A DNA stretch of 64,000 bases from Pyxicephalus adspersus (GCF_032062135.1 NC_092860.1:128627749-128691748); one strand, 5' to 3'. Positions 23,705-35,395 are shown, numbered from the stretch's first letter. A program made the numbers and translations. The notes: generated by a model from the sequence alone, not told the origin.

Positions 23705-26239
23705 TCCAATAAATTTTGGAGTTCATTGTCAAAATACATCATTGAAAAGCAATGTAGGTGGTGAGCAATATAATGTAATGAAGGTAGTGTGCCCAGTGGT
23801 CTGTTCATTTTTATGCATTGCTTAAGGTCTTGTTCATGTTGGAATTTGAACTAAGCCTATTAGGATAACATTTAATTTGGAATCACGCTGATTTATTACC
23901 CTCTCTAATGCAGAATATGAAATGGCTCTTGGATGAATAAATTGGTTACTTTATTAATGACTGGTGGCCAGTGGCCAGCAAAGTGGCCGGAACAGGTATC
24001 ACTTTCTCACTTTACCTTTATGTTTATATATTACTAATAATTTTTTTTATGTTTCGTCCCTCCTAACACCCAAGGCTCCCAGGTTCTATATTTTTTGGTT
24101 AAAGGTAAAGATTGTATCTTATTTAACCTATGTACTACCTAACAGTAGGCATGCTATGCTACAAACATGTTTATCACTACTGATAGAAATAGGAAAATTG
24201 CTATGTGGAATGTTCGAGGTCAAAAGTTCAATGTAGGAAGTGGATTAATTTCTTTGAATAGAACATTGCTTCCAAAAAGAAGGTGCGCCATAGCTATGGT
24301 ATGGGTGCAATATACAGTTACAAAATGCAATGGAGAAGATGTCTTAAATGACATCTAAATTTAAAATGTAAAAACATAATAAAACAGAGCTTTATAAACC
24401 ATCCACTTCTGAAGCATACTGAACTTGGAGCACAAATTCTTACAACCTTGTTTCCATGTTTTAGCAAAAAGAAGGTTTTCTCGGGGGCGGGGGTAAATGC
24501 AATTAATGAGTGCTTTTAACAATGGTTAAGATATCAAACACATAGGATGTGCTTTGTCAGATGACTCCACAACTATACTAAAATACATTCCCTTAAATGA
24601 GAATGTATATTGATTGTGCACAATGTGAAAAAACACACATATTTATACATCATCAAAACAGTGGTTCCCTTAATAGCTTAGTATTAACAGCTTTTAAATA
24701 GGCAAAACTGCAAAGTAAACTTTCTTTTTTCTACTTTCTCATTAGCTAACCCAAAGTGCTTTGGGAATTCTTACATGCCTATGTACATTGTACAATACCT
24801 ATTACATGTACAATGTATACATTACACAACAGCAGCCTGTTTAATTCTGTAAACTCAGTAGCTCAATATATATAAAGCTCAGTTGGGGAGGAGGGATCAG
24901 GTAAATGCTTTCTCCCACCTTCTGTAGATTGAAGACACGATTATTACAAGATTCTCTTTTCAGCTTAGGTACTTCCACTTTACTGAAGGTCAAGAATTGC
25001 TTTGTAATGATACAAAGTACACTGTTTAATGATACAATTGATAGACTGTAATACATCAACTGAAGTATATTAAGACAAACCAGGAATACACAAAGACTTT
25101 CTATACTTCCTACAAATTTCAGTTAATTTATCTCTTGACATTCTTGATAACAGTTTTGATGAAGCATCTGACAGATCTTCTCTCCTCCTTGTAATTTTGT
25201 GTTTAGCTGCAATTTTTTGAAGCAGGTGATTTGCATTAATATTCCATTTAAATTATAATTCTACATCTACTTAAAGGATAATTAAAACATCATTATCAAT
25301 ACACCAATATGCAGATGGTGAGTTAAAAGGATCCACTCATTTCTATATTTAGAATTGGAGGGCAGAATAAAAGAATTTAGGTCATTTCCAGCAAATGAGT
25401 TTTTTCTGTTCCACTTTTCCCCATTCTAGAGGTAATGCAGATTTGAATTGTCAGCACATCTGTTTACTTAAGAAGAAATATATACATCATGTGTTACCTT
25501 ACAATGCAAAACAGGTGGAAAATTGAGAACTAAGCAAAACATAAGCAAAACATATGCCATTGCTTTCCATTTTGAGCAGAGTTTTGAAATAGAATAAACA
25601 CAATCTAAAGCTAGATCCTAACAATAAAAATGGTGTCATTTAAAACAGATAGAGAAAAATGTCTGTGGTACCCAAGTTGACCAAAGTTACATTAACTATC
25701 AAAAAATCTTCTTCGTGTCTGGGTTTACTTTAAAGAGGTTCTGCATTCCTTTAGAACACATCGGTATAAATTTACACAAAAGTAGGCACTATCACAGCTT
25801 TGTGTTCAGGAAGGGACATACTATGTCTGGTTATTTCTTAGCACACAAAAGCATTCTTCACAAAAGGAATAAAAGGAAAACTGAGCTGTCTACCAATAAA
25901 ATATTAGAGAAAGTCATGTTTAGACCTGCTCTAGAAGACCTCCGGGTAGACTCTGTTTATTTGTTATAGTTACATCAACTTGTTTCTTCGTTCTTCTAGT
26001 ATATTAGGATGTTCAATACAAGAGCCATAGATGTTTGAGGAATAATCTACTTTTAATGTTTGCTAAAAATTCTTAAAGCCAATTATCAGCCAATAAACAC
26101 ATCCTTTCCTTTCTACCTCGCTTAACTCACCTATTTACCACTTAAAAAAAACTTCTAAAGCTCTTTGATACCCTCATAAATCTGCTATCCATGTCCCTTG
26201 GGCCACTGATGATACAACTGGTGATCCTATATAACTGTG
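23705..26239. other. no gene; small inverted repeat near 24.8 kb
   Basis: Complex sequence. At about 24780-24820, ATGTACATTGTAC is mirrored by GTACAATGTATAC at a short distance. The 84-codon plus frame at 25715-25969 and the 90-codon frame at 23964-24236 have no recognisable domain. Confidence 0.5.
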
Positions 26240-26320
26240 TAGCTATTTAGCCTACACCAACATGTTGCCCCCATCCTGAAACCCTTCACTGGACAGCCAA
26301 TGACAAATGTCCAGGCCACT
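26240..26320 (+). mobile_element. L2-clade LINE reverse-transcriptase C-terminal remnant
   Basis: The bases CATGTTGCCCCCATCCTGAA translate as HVAPILK. After a one-base frame shift CTTCACTGG reads LHW. This matches the L2-clade block H-(I/V)-x-P-(I/V)-L-x-x-L-H-W-L-P, with the trailing LP replaced. Fewer than 30 residues survive, so the call rests on a short motif. Confidence 0.5.
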
Positions 26321-28375
26321 CTGACAGCAATATATACAGAAGGACCCTGATATCTTCAGATGACCACTTGTCTAAATACCTAAGAATTTGGGGTACTCTG
26401 ATACTGTGTTGATTTTGGAAAGCAAAGTCATGAAGTTGCCTAACTTTTGGTAATAATTTGTTAACACATAATGAGATGCAGAAAGTTGGAAAATGGGGAC
26501 AGTTTTTAGTTTGATTGACAAAGCATTTTTTCGGGGGGTCACAGGATGCATGAGCAGGAATTTAAATGCGTGCCTTTTCTTTATTATGCTTGTAGGTATA
26601 AGTTTTACCCAAAGAAAGAGTTCACGTCACTGGACTGGGCAGGTAAACTGAACACAGCCTGAAATGAGCACAGAACAAAGGGGCCATGCTCCTATAACCC
26701 ATAAAAAGAGTGCGTTTTTCAGTACTTGTTGGTGTAGGCCTAACCAGAAATCCGTACTCTTGATGTGACTGGTGAACATATGTATTCTGTAAATGAACAA
26801 ATAATTTGTGAATACAGGAGCAAATAAAAAGATGCACCTGCTTAATAAACAGTAGTTTTGTATGCAGATTTAAAAGACTGAAACATACCACACATTCTGT
26901 GTACAGTTTCCCCAACTTTATATCACAATCTGAATTCACAATGATTGCTTTATATCCACATTTCTAAATTCTGCAGCCAGGAGATTAATCCAAACATAAT
27001 AGTGTTATAAGATGGCATATGGTGAATATAGACCTGCTGTTAAAAAGTTGACCTTAGCCCTTTATCCCCTAAAGAATTAAAAGGAGGACACCGCAATCAA
27101 TTTAATTATCATGACCTTTGTATTCTCGTACATGTGTCACACAATATCACAAAAGATTTATATGTAAGAAAATATGGAATGGGGAAAACATTATTAGTGG
27201 TTTATTATACAAATTTCAGACATGTACTCAGCAGAAAAGCCAGACTATTTTTAAAGTGTAATTTTATAAATATGGCTGTTACCAGGCTAATCATATTACT
27301 TGCTTATGGGACTAAGAAAAATTATTCTGCTTCTCACTTCGTTCCGCAGAAATGAAATCCTGCTTAATCAGCTTAAAAGCTAGGGGAACTGTCTAAGCTC
27401 ATCCACCATACCACAGTGCAAGGAAACAACATGTTCGATCTCTATCATCTGATACTGGTCATATTACAAACAAGACTCTGATAAATAGGAGCCATGGATC
27501 TCATTTATAGAAGTCCAGACTGTCCACGGTAGGCATTGCTTTATCTTCAGGGGCAGAGGAATGTAATGTATAATATGGGTAAACCAATGAGCTGAAGATC
27601 TCTTAGCCTGATATTATACGGTATGGCCTACATTTAAACATTAAATAGGAATTTAGTAAGTAAGGTTACACCATTCTTATATTCATGCTTATATGTTATT
27701 TATGAACATATACAGGGGAAAGTAGTCATATTTACTCATTATGTGCAATGTCTGCTTGCTGCTTTCTAGTGCTCCAAGGTTATTGTAAATTCACCTTTTT
27801 TCCTAGTGCACCACAAAGGCAGCATACTAAAAAAAATAAAGCCAAACAGGCTAGTAGTTAAACATACAGATTTAAAAAAAATAAGATTTTCTATGTGGCA
27901 TTGATTTTATCTCAGCAGCTGTTCAGTTAATCTACTGTATATAGGGAAACACGTAATAACACAATATATCTAATTACCTTTTGCTTTCAGTTCCCTTCCA
28001 GCAATACAATCCCACTTAAGAGGTGCTCTAAATCAACAAAGTAAATGCAGTAAGGGTATATTAATTTCTCTTCTACAGGAAAGGGGAACCATAAGATTGC
28101 AGTAAACATGAGCAATAAATCATCCCACCCTCAGATTAGTCAATCAAGGAGTGTCTGTAGATGTAGTATAGGGATCAAATATTTATGAACATTTTTGGTT
28201 TCCACCATTATCAGCCAGTCATTTCTTGTCTGTGGGTAGCCCTACTAAAATAAATTACAGCAGGGAATTGCTTTAACCCCTAATAAGTAACAAGGCTAGT
28301 CTATAAATAAGCATACCACAGTGCATACTGGATATATACTGTATGGGTTCTCAAAGCTGTGCACTTTAATAATCA
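26321..28375. other. no gene or recognised repeat
   Basis: Complex sequence. The 105-codon minus frame at 26622-26939 is among the longest in the window. It is rich in L, F and H, has no domain, and lacks any splice or promoter context, so it is not annotated as a gene. Confidence 0.5.
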
Positions 28376-28440
28376 TATTATAGAAACTTAAAGAAAGTTA
28401 ATATATTATAGAAAGTTAACATAATATAGAAAGTTAAAGT
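28376..28440. repeat. short imperfect tandem repeat
   Basis: Three imperfect copies of ATATAGAAAGTTAA-type units, about 20 bp each. Confidence 0.7.
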
Positions 28441-28556
28441 ATGTATTAATTCTAAGTGGATAACACTTACTTTGCTTACGCTCTGTCAGTTATTTTTTTA
28501 AAGGACGCATTTTTTATTTTGAAATGCTTGTTTTCACATTTTTACTGCATTGTAAT

Positions 28557-28928
28557 CAGGGCCGGATTTATACTTTTTTCTCCCGTAGGCCGGGAGCTTG
28601 TTTTTCCCCCAGCAGCATAAATGAGGCAAAACCAAAGCGATCATGCTCCCCCTACATATTAGCCAGTTATTGTTATTGGCCAGTATCTATATATCACCAA
28701 CATTTTACACAGTGCTTTACAAAGTCCATAGTCCTATCACTAGCTGTGCCTCAGAGGGGCTCACAATCTAATGTCCCTGCCATAGTCTTATCTCATTAAC
28801 ACAGTCTAAGGACTTTTTTGGAGGGAAAGTCGATTAACCTAACTGCATGTTTTTATGGAATGTGGGAGGAAACCAGATGAAAGAGCAAAACCATGGCACC
28901 CTAGGCCACAGCTAGAATTCTGGTCCTG
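28557..28928. mobile_element. hAT-like element, with another repeat inside
   Basis: The left end CAGGGCCGGATTTAT is mirrored by the right end, CAGGACCAGAATTCT on the complement (11 of 15 identical). CAGGG starts are typical of hAT transposons. The 8 bp outside each end are ATTGTAAT and ATTGGATC, 5 of 8 alike, so a target duplication is possible but eroded. The middle (28668-28890) is a different dispersed repeat. No transposase frame is present. Confidence 0.45.
28668..28890 (-). mobile_element. dispersed repeat with L2-like end, minus orientation
   Basis: ACACAGTGCTTTACAAAGTC, CAGAGGGGCTCACAATCTAA, TAACACAGTCTAAGGAC, TTAACCTAACTGCATGTTTT and GAATGTGGGAGGAAACC occur in order, as in the other copies at 21080 and 35104. 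It sits inside the hAT-like element 28557-28928. Confidence 0.7.
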
Positions 28929-29742
28929 ATTGGATCCCAGGACTAGAGATCTCATGCAACTTCTGTTCAGTCTCTTCCTGTCTACATGCATGCACTCCAG
29001 TAGGTCACTTCACAGGCCGGCATTGCAATGGCAACTATGGAACATGCCAAATCTGCCGATCCATGGATGACAATACAGTACCTAGGACAGAGCGTTATCA
29101 CAGGATGTGCCTAAACCAGGCTCCAAACAGCACGATCACCAGGTATTATTTTAATAAAAGCTGCAGATGTAAAACTATAGCAAATGACTTTTGAAATGTT
29201 GAAGCTTATATGGGATTTAGGAGATTGGGTTTACATATAATTTAGCAATATATATTATACTGGATGATGAAAGTCAAATAACAGTCCTTTTAATTTATAT
29301 ACAGCCCTGTCTGGCATTTTTAATACTACTTGCACTTTAATCCTTAATCCACAAGCATCCAAATAAAATCTGCTTTATGATCATGCTGAGATTACTACAA
29401 GATGCTTCAAAAATAAAAAAAAATGATCTTCCATGCATGTTGTGTATGTTTTATTTATTACAGCACTTACAGATGAAATGCAGTGTCTCAGTGAATTCTG
29501 ACTGTAATGCTATTTTCTCCCATTCTATCCCTCAAGAGCTGCTGCTTCGGCTCCCTCTACTGACCTGAACAAATGAGCTGCTGTTTTGTCTGCCAGTACA
29601 TCCTGGCTGGGAAAATTGACTTGGTGTGATTGCAGAATTCCTCTGGCCACACGCCTCAGGATTTGATTGAGAATGCTTTACAAAGAAAATGGGCAGTTAA
29701 GAAAAGTGTCACAGTGATACAATCAATGAAAAGAAAAAAAAA
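28929..29742. other. no gene; possibly conserved non-coding DNA near the gap
   Basis: From about 29480 the sequence is free of simple repeats (for example CTGCTTCGGCTCCCTCTACTG and ACACGCCTCAGGATTTGATT) and of higher complexity than its surroundings. That is compatible with a conserved element cut by the gap. This is a guess from texture only. Confidence 0.25.
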
Positions 29743-29898
29743 NNNNNNNNNNNNNNNNNNNNNNNNNNNNNNNNNNNNNNNNNNNNNNNNNNNNNNNNNN
29801 NNNNNNNNNNNNNNNNNNNNNNNNNNNNNNNNNNNNNNNNNNNNNNNNNNNNNNNNNNNNNNNNNNNNNNNNNNNNNNNNNNNNNNNNNNNNNNNNNN
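29743..29898. other. assembly gap of 156 N
   Basis: Bases unknown. The gap is preceded directly by a run of A (AAGAAAAAAAAA). All frames that cross it, including one of 110 codons on the plus strand, are meaningless. Confidence 1.
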
Positions 29899-30293
29899 GT
29901 TGAAAACACTTCTGTCTCTAACAAAGGAGCAGATCCTTCGAGCTGTTTTGCAATGCATTTAGCTATTTTCCAGGAGACATATTAGAAGCAAATGCTACAT
30001 TTTACTACACAGACGATTTTCAAGCACATTACAGCATATCTGAAAATTGCCTGAAATTCTCCTGTGAAACATTGCGGGTTTTACCAGCGACGTAATTGAA
30101 AACCATCTTCTATATGGTCATCAACTGTATAAGTAATACAGTAAAAAGGGATAGCAGGAATATCTTAAAGTATGCTCCAATGAAATATTTTATATTAGAT
30201 GTACTATTTTAAGAATGAACCTGAACTCAAAAAGTTAAATGTTATAAAAAAAAAAGTTATGTTATCAGAAACATTTAGACCGGTACCTATTTG
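29899..30293. other. no gene; right flank of the gap
   Basis: Complex sequence. One word, TACTACACAGACGATTTT, would translate as YYTDDF and resembles a reverse-transcriptase catalytic box, but nothing around it fits a retroelement. Confidence 0.4.
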
Positions 30294-30591
30294 TCTTAAA
30301 GTAGAACTAAACTCAGCTGACTCCCATTCCAGTGCCGAACCCCAGCATCTTCCTTCTCTTCTTCCTCTTCCAGATGATCTCCAGCTATCTTAATTGGCTA
30401 TGTCGGGATGACGAAACTTGTTCATTCATCCCGCACACACAAGTGAAGCCAGGATTGGTGGGTTTCCCTGGCATTCAAAACTGAAGCTGTGCATGAACAG
30501 CCCAGGTAAGACGAATTATTGCAGAAAGGACATTGCCTCTTACTTTCTGCAAAAATGACCTGACCGATCATGTGTACAACTTCTGTCACTT
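30294..30591 (+). mobile_element. probable body of a dispersed repeat upstream of an L2-type tail
   Basis: This stretch has more G+C than its surroundings, with GCTATGTCGGGATGACG and GAAGCCAGGATTGGTGGG. It runs without a break into the L2-type tail at 30592. It could be the 5' part of the same LINE or a SINE-like composite using that tail. No reverse-transcriptase motif was seen. Confidence 0.35.
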
Positions 30592-30726
30592 CTTAGATTG
30601 TAAGTTCTTTTGGGCAGGGTCCTCAAAGTGCCTTGTTTGTATCTGTCTGCCATTTGCAACCCCTATTTAATGTACAGTGCTGTGTAATATGTTGGCGCTA
30701 TAAAAATACTGTTTATTATTATTAAT
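30592..30726 (+). mobile_element. L2-type LINE 3' tail
   Basis: CTTAGATTGTAAGTTCTTTT, GGGCAGGGTCC, TTGTATCTGTCTGCCATTTG, CAACCCCTATTTAATGTACA and GTAATATGTTGGCGCTATAA in order, then a TTATTATTATTAATA tail. This is the best-preserved tail of the family in the window. Confidence 0.8.
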
Positions 30727-32490
30727 ACAAACATAAAAGTTGAACATTAATTCCACTTAATATCCCTCCTGAAAAACATTTCCTGGTATGCACACATGCC
30801 AAAGCATTCCAATGCATACACATAACACTCAGCTTTGGAAGTTGGAGGAAAACAGGCAAGGCTACATTGCACTTAATACTGCGCATGGTTTAAAGGAGCA
30901 AGGAAGTAAGAAAAAAACAATAGTGTCCATGGTGGTGGGGAACAATAGTGCAAATTGGAATGGCAGAGGAGGACATCTAACTTCCTATCTCTTGGAACAA
31001 AGCACGATCTGTTGGGCAGGAAATAACATTTTCTACTCCAAGAAAAAATTGATCAATGTAATATGCTCTCCTCCACCTAGCTGCATAACACGTTTTGGAG
31101 CAAGAGGAATACGAAATGATGTGCCATCAAAACTGGGACTATCATGAAAACCTGTGAGAATACACGGTGCATGCCCTGTGCTGGTCACTGTTCTCTATGC
31201 TGGAGGCCCTGACATGATAAGCCCTTCTGCTACCAAGATGGCCGCCTTCACAAGCCTACCTACTCAAATTTCTGAATTGTTCTAAAGTCAGCAATACACC
31301 TAATTTCCCTTAGTTTGGGTTCTGTGTAATACCATGTAAACTAAGATTAAGTATAGGAATGCCCAACATTTGGAAATAAAATGAATGCGTATTTGTATCA
31401 TTGTACCTGTACGGGTTATTAAAGTATTAAACGTGTCCAGTTTACTCATAAAAACAATGCTCCATAATGTCTACAAACAAAACGTAAATATTTCCCTCTG
31501 GGCACAATTGATATTTCAATGTCTGGGCAAGTAACAGTTCTGGAAGCTGACTTTTCACTGTCTGATTTAAAACGATTACTAAGAAGGTGCAGTAAGGTAA
31601 GAATACATTTTAAAACATGGCACATGGAACAAACAAACTAAAATACAATCATTGGGAGATAACAGAACAATCTAACAGAACATTGTGGAATATTTTAACC
31701 CTGGCTGAGCAGACAGGAATATTTTAGCCAGTTTGTGTTTCTTCCCAACAAATATTTTTTTTCTAATAGCTAAATATAGTTTTACTTAGTCAATAAAATA
31801 GCCATACTGACTCTATGTCTCTTGAAGCCATTGTTTAAATACATTTTCTTTGAAATACTTTACCTTCCTTTGGCCAATACATTTCTATTGAGGTGGATAT
31901 GAATTAAATAATGAATTATTACCTCATATTGTACGAATAAATTATTATTGTTGTGATTCTTGTGGTTTCAGTGTTAGGCCTATGCTGCTGGTTTTGAAAT
32001 GCTTAAATTAGTCCTACAAACCTTTTCTATATTTGTACTGTTATTGGAACAAGGTGGAACAATTCTTTGGAAGTGAACATCCTGAATCAAACACATGTTT
32101 ATCATCAATACAGCTAAAAATATGTTTTCTTGTTCCCTTTAGTGATAAGCAAAAGTAGAACAACCATGTGTATTGCTTGCAGCTGAAATCCACACAGATG
32201 TTGTTATGTATTCATTAAAATAGTTTATTAAATAAATATTTTAATGAGGGAAAACTTTTCTTGGTATCACCCGTTTGTTATCCCTCCATACAGCTGTGTT
32301 CAGATTGAGAAAGGTGGGGCTACCGCTACTAGCCAATCAAATCTACTGCTGTAAACATGTGCTTACAGGAACAGAACAATGGGCACATGAATGACCTCAT
32401 CAGTTGACCAATGTTTTTTGTAACTGCCCAGGCATATGGTTAGGAGTAAGATTTGATCAGTGTCTTTGAATGCACTATTCTGCATATCAA
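30727..32490. other. no gene; possible YY1 site inside
   Basis: Contains the longest frame of the window (plus, 30788-31147, 119 codons). It has low-complexity lysine and asparagine stretches, no domain, and no support from splice sites, so it is not called. The remainder is complex sequence without repeats I recognise. Confidence 0.5.
31235..31246 (+). promoter_or_regulatory. possible YY1 motif
   Basis: AAGATGGCCGCC matches the YY1 consensus AANATGGCNGC with its usual C/G-rich end. It stands alone in A+T-rich sequence and may be chance or part of an unrecognised repeat. Confidence 0.25.
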
Positions 32491-32680
32491 GAATTTGGCT
32501 GTGCTACATGGATGCGATGCATGGATCAGAAGTATGGCTTAGGAATGAGCGAGTGAATTTTTAAAACTCGATCTCGCGGTGAATTGAATTTGGCTGTGCT
32601 ACATGGATGCGATGCATGGATCAGAAGTATGGCTTAGGAATGAGCGAGTGAATTTTTAAAACTCGATCTCGCGGTGAATT
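32491..32680. repeat. exact 95-bp tandem duplication
   Basis: 32491-32585 and 32586-32680 are identical at all 95 positions by eye. Each unit starts GAATTTGGCTGTGCTACATG and ends CTCGCGGTGAATT. The unit joins host flank, the 8-bp target site and the first 50 or so bases of the hAT element, so the duplication happened after that insertion, or is an assembly error. Confidence 0.9.
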
Positions 32681-33277
32681 AGACATTCTCACTAAAATTG
32701 TAGGTGAGAATGGCCGATGTAAATTTGCAGATCAAGCTTGAATTTAAAAAAAAGATTGCGTGCTGTGCTGATCAATGAATGCAGTGCAGGTTGCATTCAT
32801 TGATCAGCTCAGTGTGTGATTCCTGGCACTAGAGGTTAAATGGGGACAAGTCTCCCCATTCAAAACCTCGAGTGCTCTCTGATTGGCTGAGGAAAGCTCT
32901 CTGTTTGGCTGAGGTAATCTGGATTCCCAGGGCTGCAAGAATGATTGTAGTCCTGAGAATCCACTGCGATCCCAGGGCACTAGAGGTTAATTAACCTCTA
33001 GGGCCTGGGGATCACAGTGGAACTGCAGAAGAACTCTCAATGGAGTTTCTAGTGCCGGGGATCACACACTGCACTAGTGTGCGATCTAGCACTAGTTCCA
33101 CATAGATCACAAACAGGAGGATTCCCAGGGAATCCTGTGAATCCCCTGTGAATCCTCCTGCTATAATTTCCTTGATCTTCCAAAGGTTTCGCAAAATCGG
33201 TTCGCCGATTTTGCGGAACCATCGGACGTTCAAGGATATTTTCGTGAGAATGCCAGAGTCATTCTTGCTCATCCCTA
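32635..33277. mobile_element. non-autonomous hAT transposon, complete with target duplication
   Basis: The left end is TAGGAATGAGC and the right end reads TAGGGATGAGC on the complement. The same 8 bp, GTATGGCT, flanks both sides (32627-32634 and 33278-33285), the target duplication length of the hAT superfamily. The interior has no transposase frame. It contains two strong hairpins: GCTGATCAATGAATGCA with its complement (32767-32808), and one around the tetraloop TTCG (33185-33220). Elements of 643 bp with such ends are typical non-autonomous hATs. A truncated relative is at 62944. The left end is repeated once by the 95-bp duplication. Confidence 0.85.
33185..33220. repeat. 16-bp hairpin with TTCG loop inside the hAT
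   Basis: GGTTTCGCAAAATCGG and CCGATTTTGCGGAACC pair with one mismatch around TTCG. It is a sub-terminal structure of the transposon. Confidence 0.8.
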
Positions 33278-35103
33278 GTATGGCTAACTAGTACACAAAA
33301 TCTAATCCAGGCAAAACAATATAAGTAGTTCAACGGTGTGTTGTATTCAAAACTTTTGTTTTTCCGAAGGTTAGTATTAGGAGAAGTTATGAACCACCTG
33401 TAAAGTAGCCAAAATGTAATTGGTTGTTGTCTACAAGGTTGGGAGTCATAAAGATCTTTCATAAAAAAAAAAGTATTCCACACTGTGGCTTTCTACTATA
33501 TTTACAACCAAAATTCACAACTAAATAAACTCCACAATAAAAACTCCCCCACCTGATAAACACATTTGATATACACCTTTACCCCCGCCCAGTCTTCATT
33601 TATCTGAAGAAGCAGTGCTGGGTATGTTGTAGCATGTGACCTTCTGCTTTTCTTCCAATGATGCATTTCTCTGGCATGAATAACCAATTACCAGGGCAGA
33701 ATGCTGTCACTTGAGAAATAGGTGGTGGTTAACTTATTTGCCTTGCATAAGTTTCAACACCATCCAACATGAAGCTTAGTAAAGGATTGGACCATGAGTT
33801 ACAACCAAGAAGGAGTGGGTCTAGATAGGTATCAGCTGCTGTAAGGGTATTCTTTTAAAGGAACCTGTTGCTGACTTCTAGAATCTGAACTTTTTCCCCA
33901 GGTCTTCCTATCTTAGGAAGTGACTTGACCACCATGACCACACCTAGTTAGGGTATTACCACTAGGGAACAATAAAGTACCGTAATATAAAACCCAGCAC
34001 TTCTATGTCCATACTATTAGACAGCAGTTTTGCATTAAAGGTTAGATAAAGATTCCCACCATGTATTATTGCATTATGACAAGGGTCAAATTGCTCCTGT
34101 TGCAATGAGGATCTTTTTTTTAGATTGCAAGCTCAAGCACATCCAGAAAAAGGTATTCTACCAGAAAAAGTCCCAATCTATTATGATATACTTTCTCAGC
34201 TGAAGATTTTAGTCTTGTTAAAAGAAATATATGTGTAGGTGAACTGTGATGAGATGAGTAAGTCAGATGGGCAATAAAAACAGAATGAAAGTTTTAGTAC
34301 ATGAAAAACTGTGCCCGTCATACAAGAATGTATCAGAGGAAAAAAAAAGCAAAGCGTTATAAATAAATGCTTGTGAGGGTACTGCAGCAATTTATGTGAC
34401 TGGCAGGCACTTCTAAGATAGATAACCCACACTGTCTCTGACCTTGACAGCATTATCCAGACAATCTTTATGAAATCTTTATGAAAGAAATGGACTATTC
34501 CAGCTCTATATTTTTTCCCTTGTTCAATATATTTGGTATAATGTCCTTATATCTCTCAAAGGATTTCTCATGTGTGGTTTGTAGTTTTGTTTTAATACAA
34601 ATTTCTTTTATTTTAGTAGTTTTAATAACGGAAAACAAGGGCAGATAGAATTTAGTGGAAGTATAATCCCAGCCAAGGTGAAAAGGTCCCCTTCAATATA
34701 AACTAATCCGAACGTTTATGAAAAAAGAAGTTGTTTCCCAGGGCAACTAATGAGCTTCTTTATTTTCCCCTTAGCTGCATTAAAACTGGACAATGCTTTA
34801 AATGGAACCCACCAATACAGAAAATGGGATTGTCATTTGTAAATTAAAGCCAAATGCCTTTTTTTTTCTATGTTCGGACAAACTTGGGAACTCAATTTAG
34901 AATTTTAGCTTTCTGTTTTTTTTTAATGCTCAAGACTCCACTAGGTTTTCCCTTCTTTTCTGACCCTTAGACATGGTGGGTGCTGTCATCACCAAGATAG
35001 GAAGGCACTGAGACAGTCACCAACAGAAATCCTCAAGACAGGAAGCACAGACAGAAAAGTTATATGAGCTTGTAACTCTTCCTCACATTGCCAAAATATC
35101 ACA
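33278..35103. other. no gene or recognised repeat
   Basis: Complex sequence after the target duplication of the hAT. Minus-strand frames of 61 to 85 codons (33259, 33502, 34196) show no domain. Confidence 0.5.
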
Positions 35104-35395
35104 GTTGCCTTGCAGCACTAGGCTGTTCAGTTTGAATGTTGGCCAACCTCTGCACACCACTCTGTACACCGTCTGTACAAAGTTTGCATGTTCTCCTTTT
35201 GAATTTCTCCCCATATTCCTAAAGACATAATGAAAGGTCAACCCAAACGGCCTTGGACTGTGTTAATGGCATATGGCAATGGTAGGGAGATTAGAATGTG
35301 AGCCTCTCGGAGGGACAGTTAGTGATGTCACGATAGACTTGTGGAGCATTGTGGAAAAGGTAAGTGATATGTAAATGCATAAATAAAAGAATTAT
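35104..35395 (+). mobile_element. dispersed repeat with L2-like end, plus orientation, old copy
   Basis: GCCTTGCAGCACTAGGCTGT, GTTTGCATGTTCTCC, TTTCTCCCCATATTCCTAAA, GGCCTTGGACTGTGTTAATG, GTAGGGAGATTAGAATGTGA and GGAGGGACAGTTAGTGATGT occur in order. These are complements of the words at 21080 and 28668. The 3' end (GTGATATGTAAATGCATAAAT) is diverged. Confidence 0.65.

Noticed and set aside
26622..26939. 105-codon minus-strand frame
   Set aside because: No recognisable motif, no neighbouring exon on the same strand, composition like the surrounding non-coding DNA.
29630..29962. 110-codon frame across the gap
   Set aside because: Half of it is N; no inference possible.
29997..30020. YYTDDF-like word resembling a reverse-transcriptase catalytic box
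   Set aside because: Neighbouring sequence shows no other reverse-transcriptase block in any frame.
30788..31147. Longest open frame (119 codons, plus strand)
   Set aside because: No domain, biased low-complexity composition, no splice or promoter support. A frame this long is expected by chance in 64 kb.
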